Position numbers and translations under genes: made by a program. The notes under the pieces are model-generated. The model saw only the letters and a list, made by a program, of their open reading frames with translations. It made no database searches and was not told the origin of the DNA. Of a stretch of 64,000 nt of DNA, positions 36,020 to 64,000 are shown piece after piece (position 1 is the first letter of the stretch; every line of letters begins with the position of its first letter). The stretch spans positions 434,001 through 498,000 of the forward strand of contig WBMV01008393.1 of the NCBI GenBank assembly GCA_013396655.1, read 5' to 3'. Source of the DNA: Campylorhamphus procurvoides (lineage: Eukaryota; Chordata; Aves; Passeriformes; Dendrocolaptidae).

Positions 36020-38530
36020 ATTATTGTTTCTTTTTATCAAAGTCTTTTTTAGTGTATTGTACCAGCGATATACTGTAGGTTTAAAAGGAACTTCACATTT
36101 TTTTGTGTTTTCTTTCAAATTGTCGGCTATATAAAAGAAGCTCACTGCAAAATGCTCAGAGGAAAAAAACCCAAACAAAAAAACCAACCAAAAAAAAAAA
36201 GGAACCAAAAAGAACTTCCGAAGTCCCCAGAAATGTACAGCTTTTACATTTAAAAAAGGTTCTGAAATATACATCCAAGCATGCTGGACATCCCCCCTCC
36301 CCTCCCTCAGCCCAACCAACTGCCAGAGCAACGCTGAGTCGGGCAGGATTTCCCAAAGTTAGAAATAATAATAAAAAAACAAAATAAAATAACTTTCTTC
36401 ACTCTGTAGGAAAGCCAGGGCTTGTACATTTCAGATTAATTCAGTAAAAAACTCACAAGGAAAATAATGCATATTTAAGGGAAATATTATACAGAACTTT
36501 TCACACTGAAGTACATAAGATTTTTCTTTAAAATCTATTGCCATTCATTTATTTTGCACAAAAACGTATAAATATGTCACCAGCTTCTCTTAACTTAAAA
36601 AAATTAAATAAAAGACACCAGATGAAAACTCCTCCTTGCTGCCCTTGTTTTAGTTCTCATTTTTGCTTAGAACCAGGTTTGTGGGGAAGAAACGCCCCTG
36701 GATAAAAACGGCCCCTTTAAAAACAATAAACAAAATAAGAATCCAAAGTTCAGGTGGATCCTGGGAACAAATAACCCCCAAATGGTAAAAGATTACAAAT
36801 GTCTACTTTACATTTTTGTCCTCCCCAAGTTAAATTTTTTTTTATACAAGTTTACAATCTTCATATTTTTTATGCTCTTCAAAAGGCCTTGAGAATTTTC
36901 TTTTCTGATTAAGAAAAAATAGTACTGCAATATTTTTAAAGTCAATTTTACACTGTACACAGTAGATACAAATGGTTTGATATCAGATTATTTTAACCTA
37001 TACATTGCAAAGAGGATACGATACCCACGTGGAGGGCAGTGCAGAGCAGGAACTCATCCATGTACAGGCCCCTCCTCTGCCTCCCCCTCCTCAGTACACA
37101 AGCAATCCTTTTTTTTTTTTTTAATTTTTTAAAATTATTTTATATAATTTGTTTTAAATGTTACATCATCTCAAGAAAAATACTTTTTAAAACCATAGAA
37201 TTTCATTTTTTTCATTTTTATTTTTTTTTGTAACCAGAACACGAAAGTCTTTTGGAAGAACTTTTGCCCTCGGTGGGTTTTGTGCCCAGCCAGGTCAGAA
37301 GGTCACCCAGCCCAACCCAACCCAGCCCTGCCCAGCACAGCCCAAACCCGAGGGGAACAAACGAGCCTGGAATGAAGGAGCCATAAAAATACTTCAATTA
37401 GCCATTAACCTTCCCAATGGCCATCGTTTGCCTAAACAAAGTCACTTTGCCACCGCAGCGGGGCAACTTTCAAGTACTAATTTAATGATAGAATTTTTTT
37501 AAAAATTATTTCTTTGAAATAATATTCCTATAGTCAGAAAAAATACACCAGATTTGCAACTGATTTCGTGTAAACAAAACGCCTCTTTTTGGCTCTGTCC
37601 TCGGCCGAGCCTGCCCGGGGGGGATCCCAGGGCCACTTGGCTTGCAGGAACAGCTTTGGGATTTGCTGGAAATCCATTCCAATCCCAGCTCTCCAACAGA
37701 TCCCTCTGCCTCTGGCCCCAAGGGATGGATTTCCCCGTGCCCTGGCCCTGCTCTCTGTCCCTCCCTGAGCACTGGCACCAGGGCAGGTGGCCTTGCATTG
37801 CTGCCCTTGGATTCTCCCAGCTTCCCTTCTGTCCCCAGGCCACAGTGAGGGGCTGCAGGGCAGGCACCCCACAGCAGAACGCAGCTGCATTTGGAAGAGA
37901 GTCTACTGTTCCTGGTCCTTTATAATTTAATCCCTCCCCTCCCCAAACCTAAAAATAAATAAAGTATCTCCAGACCATTCATATCTACATGGACAGGTAA
38001 CAAATGCATGCATTCATCCCAATCCACTCTGACAGAGACTCCAGGGAGACAGAAAACTCCAATATTTATACGAGACTACGGCTGTGTGGGTTTGTGTTTG
38101 TGGGTTTTGTCTCCTGCAAAGTCCCAGTTTGCAACGACCCAACAACAAAACACCCCAACTGGTCACTACAAGGTGGTTTAACTGGCAGGGCCGAGCCTGC
38201 TCTTGGCTGTGTATCAGTTCCTAATGCAAAAAAGATCCTGTAGTCTTCCTTAAAAAAATAAAATATTAAAAAAAATAATGACACGCCGACCAGCAGTTCC
38301 TGGGCCACCAAAATACCACTGGCTTGAGGTCACTGTGTGTTCACTGGTGTCGGGTGTGCCCAGTTTGGGCTGGAGCTGCCAGAGGTGTCCCTGGGGAGTG
38401 GGGCTGTGAGCACTGCAGGTTCCAGGCTGTGTGGGAGGAGCAGCAGCACAGCAGAGCACAGCCTGGGGTGCAGGGAGGCAGAGGGTGCTGCCAGGCCGGG
38501 GCAGACGGAGCCAGCAGCAGCAGTGTGGCC

Positions 38531-63300
<24,770 letters not shown>

Positions 63301-64000
63301 CTGTAACATCCAAGGGACAGTGGTTATGATGACATGGCCAGCTTGTTCCTTAGGTACTTATTTGTCATTAAAACCCATTGCACTGTTCAAACTCGCTACA
63401 ATTTCCCCCCCCCTCCCCCAAAATTTGGTTTATTTACTCATTCTACAAAACATTCAAGAGCAGTTCCTTCAAGGAAACTCAGCTGAGGCTCCCTGTTATC
63501 CTGAGATGCTGCAGCTCTTAATGGCAGGAGGTTCACAATTCGAGAAGGCTCATTTAAGACAAGCCATGTCTGAAACACGAGCAGTGCATTGGGAAATTTT
63601 CACACTACCTAACTTTAAGCACTTAATTTAGGCACTTAAAAGAATGATCTTTGCAAAACTTCTGTCCTGACAATGAGTCACAATGAGAAGAAAGCTGAGG
63701 TGCCTTGAGGCAGCCTCTGCACAATGGGGGTTCATGTGATTTTGTAATAACAGTGGACACTTTGCACATGCCAATTATTAAATAGAGAATCAGATACAAA
63801 TATCTAAACAATCTACTAAGCATAATATGAACTATAAATGAAGCTTTCATTGACTGTCACTTTTGCTTGCAGAGAGTGATGACAAGAACTTCAGCCAGAG
63901 TTTCTAGAGCTATTCAAGTCTCTTTCAGAACAGAACTAGTCCTTTTGAGGCAATCCTGCAAATAAAAATCAGTATTAAAACAGTAACAGCATTTAACATC
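63301..64000 (-). other. MED13L intron, 3' part of the intron upstream of the first exon in the window
   Basis: No further MED13L exon could be recognised on the minus strand up to the window edge. It holds a C-rich run at about 63404-63419 and is otherwise AT-rich intronic sequence with nothing else to report. Confidence 0.7.

Larger units (their letters stand above)
35915..38530 (-). other. MED13L: MED13L 3' UTR (end approximate)
   Basis: About 2.6 kb of AT-rich sequence follows the stop with no plausible continuing coding frame, close to the known size of the mammalian MED13L 3' UTR. It contains A-tracts on the plus strand (U-tracts in the RNA), for example near 36150-36200, and a T-tract near 37109-37122. 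Several AATAAA hexamers occur in the RNA sense. The end is inferred from the distal hexamer and the composition change at about 35.9 kb. No transcript evidence is available here. Confidence 0.75.

Overview
The window is vertebrate nuclear DNA, almost certainly from a bird. Its only recognisable protein gene lies on the minus strand and is the C-terminal 60 percent or so of MED13L (Mediator subunit 13-like). The bird assignment rests on several CR1 LINE 3' ends (near 26262, 28756, 47877 and 56196), compact introns, CpG-rich coding exons and numerous GC-rich minisatellites, as is typical of avian microchromosomes. There is no bacterial, CRISPR, tRNA or rRNA signal, and I found no new multi-gene system.

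Right part (about 35,910-64,000): sixteen MED13L coding exons run right to left from 63300 to 38531. All fifteen introns are GT-AG, every exon junction keeps phase, and together the exons encode 1284 residues plus a TGA stop. If bird MED13L has 31 exons like the human gene, these are exons 16-31. The promoter and the N-terminal exons lie beyond 64000. A 3' UTR of about 2.6 kb follows, with a distal AATAAA at 35933-35938. Introns hold two CR1 fragments, a 32-bp minisatellite and a large compound minisatellite (38807-39158). The product belongs to the CDK8/19-cyclin C-MED12-MED13 kinase module, which docks reversibly on core Mediator in the nucleus.

Left part (1 to about 35,900): intergenic DNA downstream of MED13L. 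In amniotes the DNA on that side of MED13L is the regulatory desert towards TBX3 and TBX5, so enhancers are expected here (inference from known synteny; no TBX gene is inside the window). No conserved protein frame is seen. The stretch holds tandem repeats (18 bp, 63 bp, 87 bp and a 33-bp family directly downstream of the MED13L polyadenylation site), two CR1 fragments, two CpG-rich blocks, a strong CTCF-core match, a precise inverted repeat at 10638-10666, a duplicated 40-bp element near 11.2-11.5 kb, a possible minus-strand TATA/CCAAT promoter with a splice donor near 28.3-28.5 kb, and several stretches that look like conserved non-coding DNA but cannot be proven so without alignment.

The points most worth following up are a length-conserved but sequence-replaced segment in exon 5 of MED13L, the G-rich (in RNA) minisatellite in the gene's termination zone, the candidate promoter near 28.4 kb and the hairpin at 10.6 kb.
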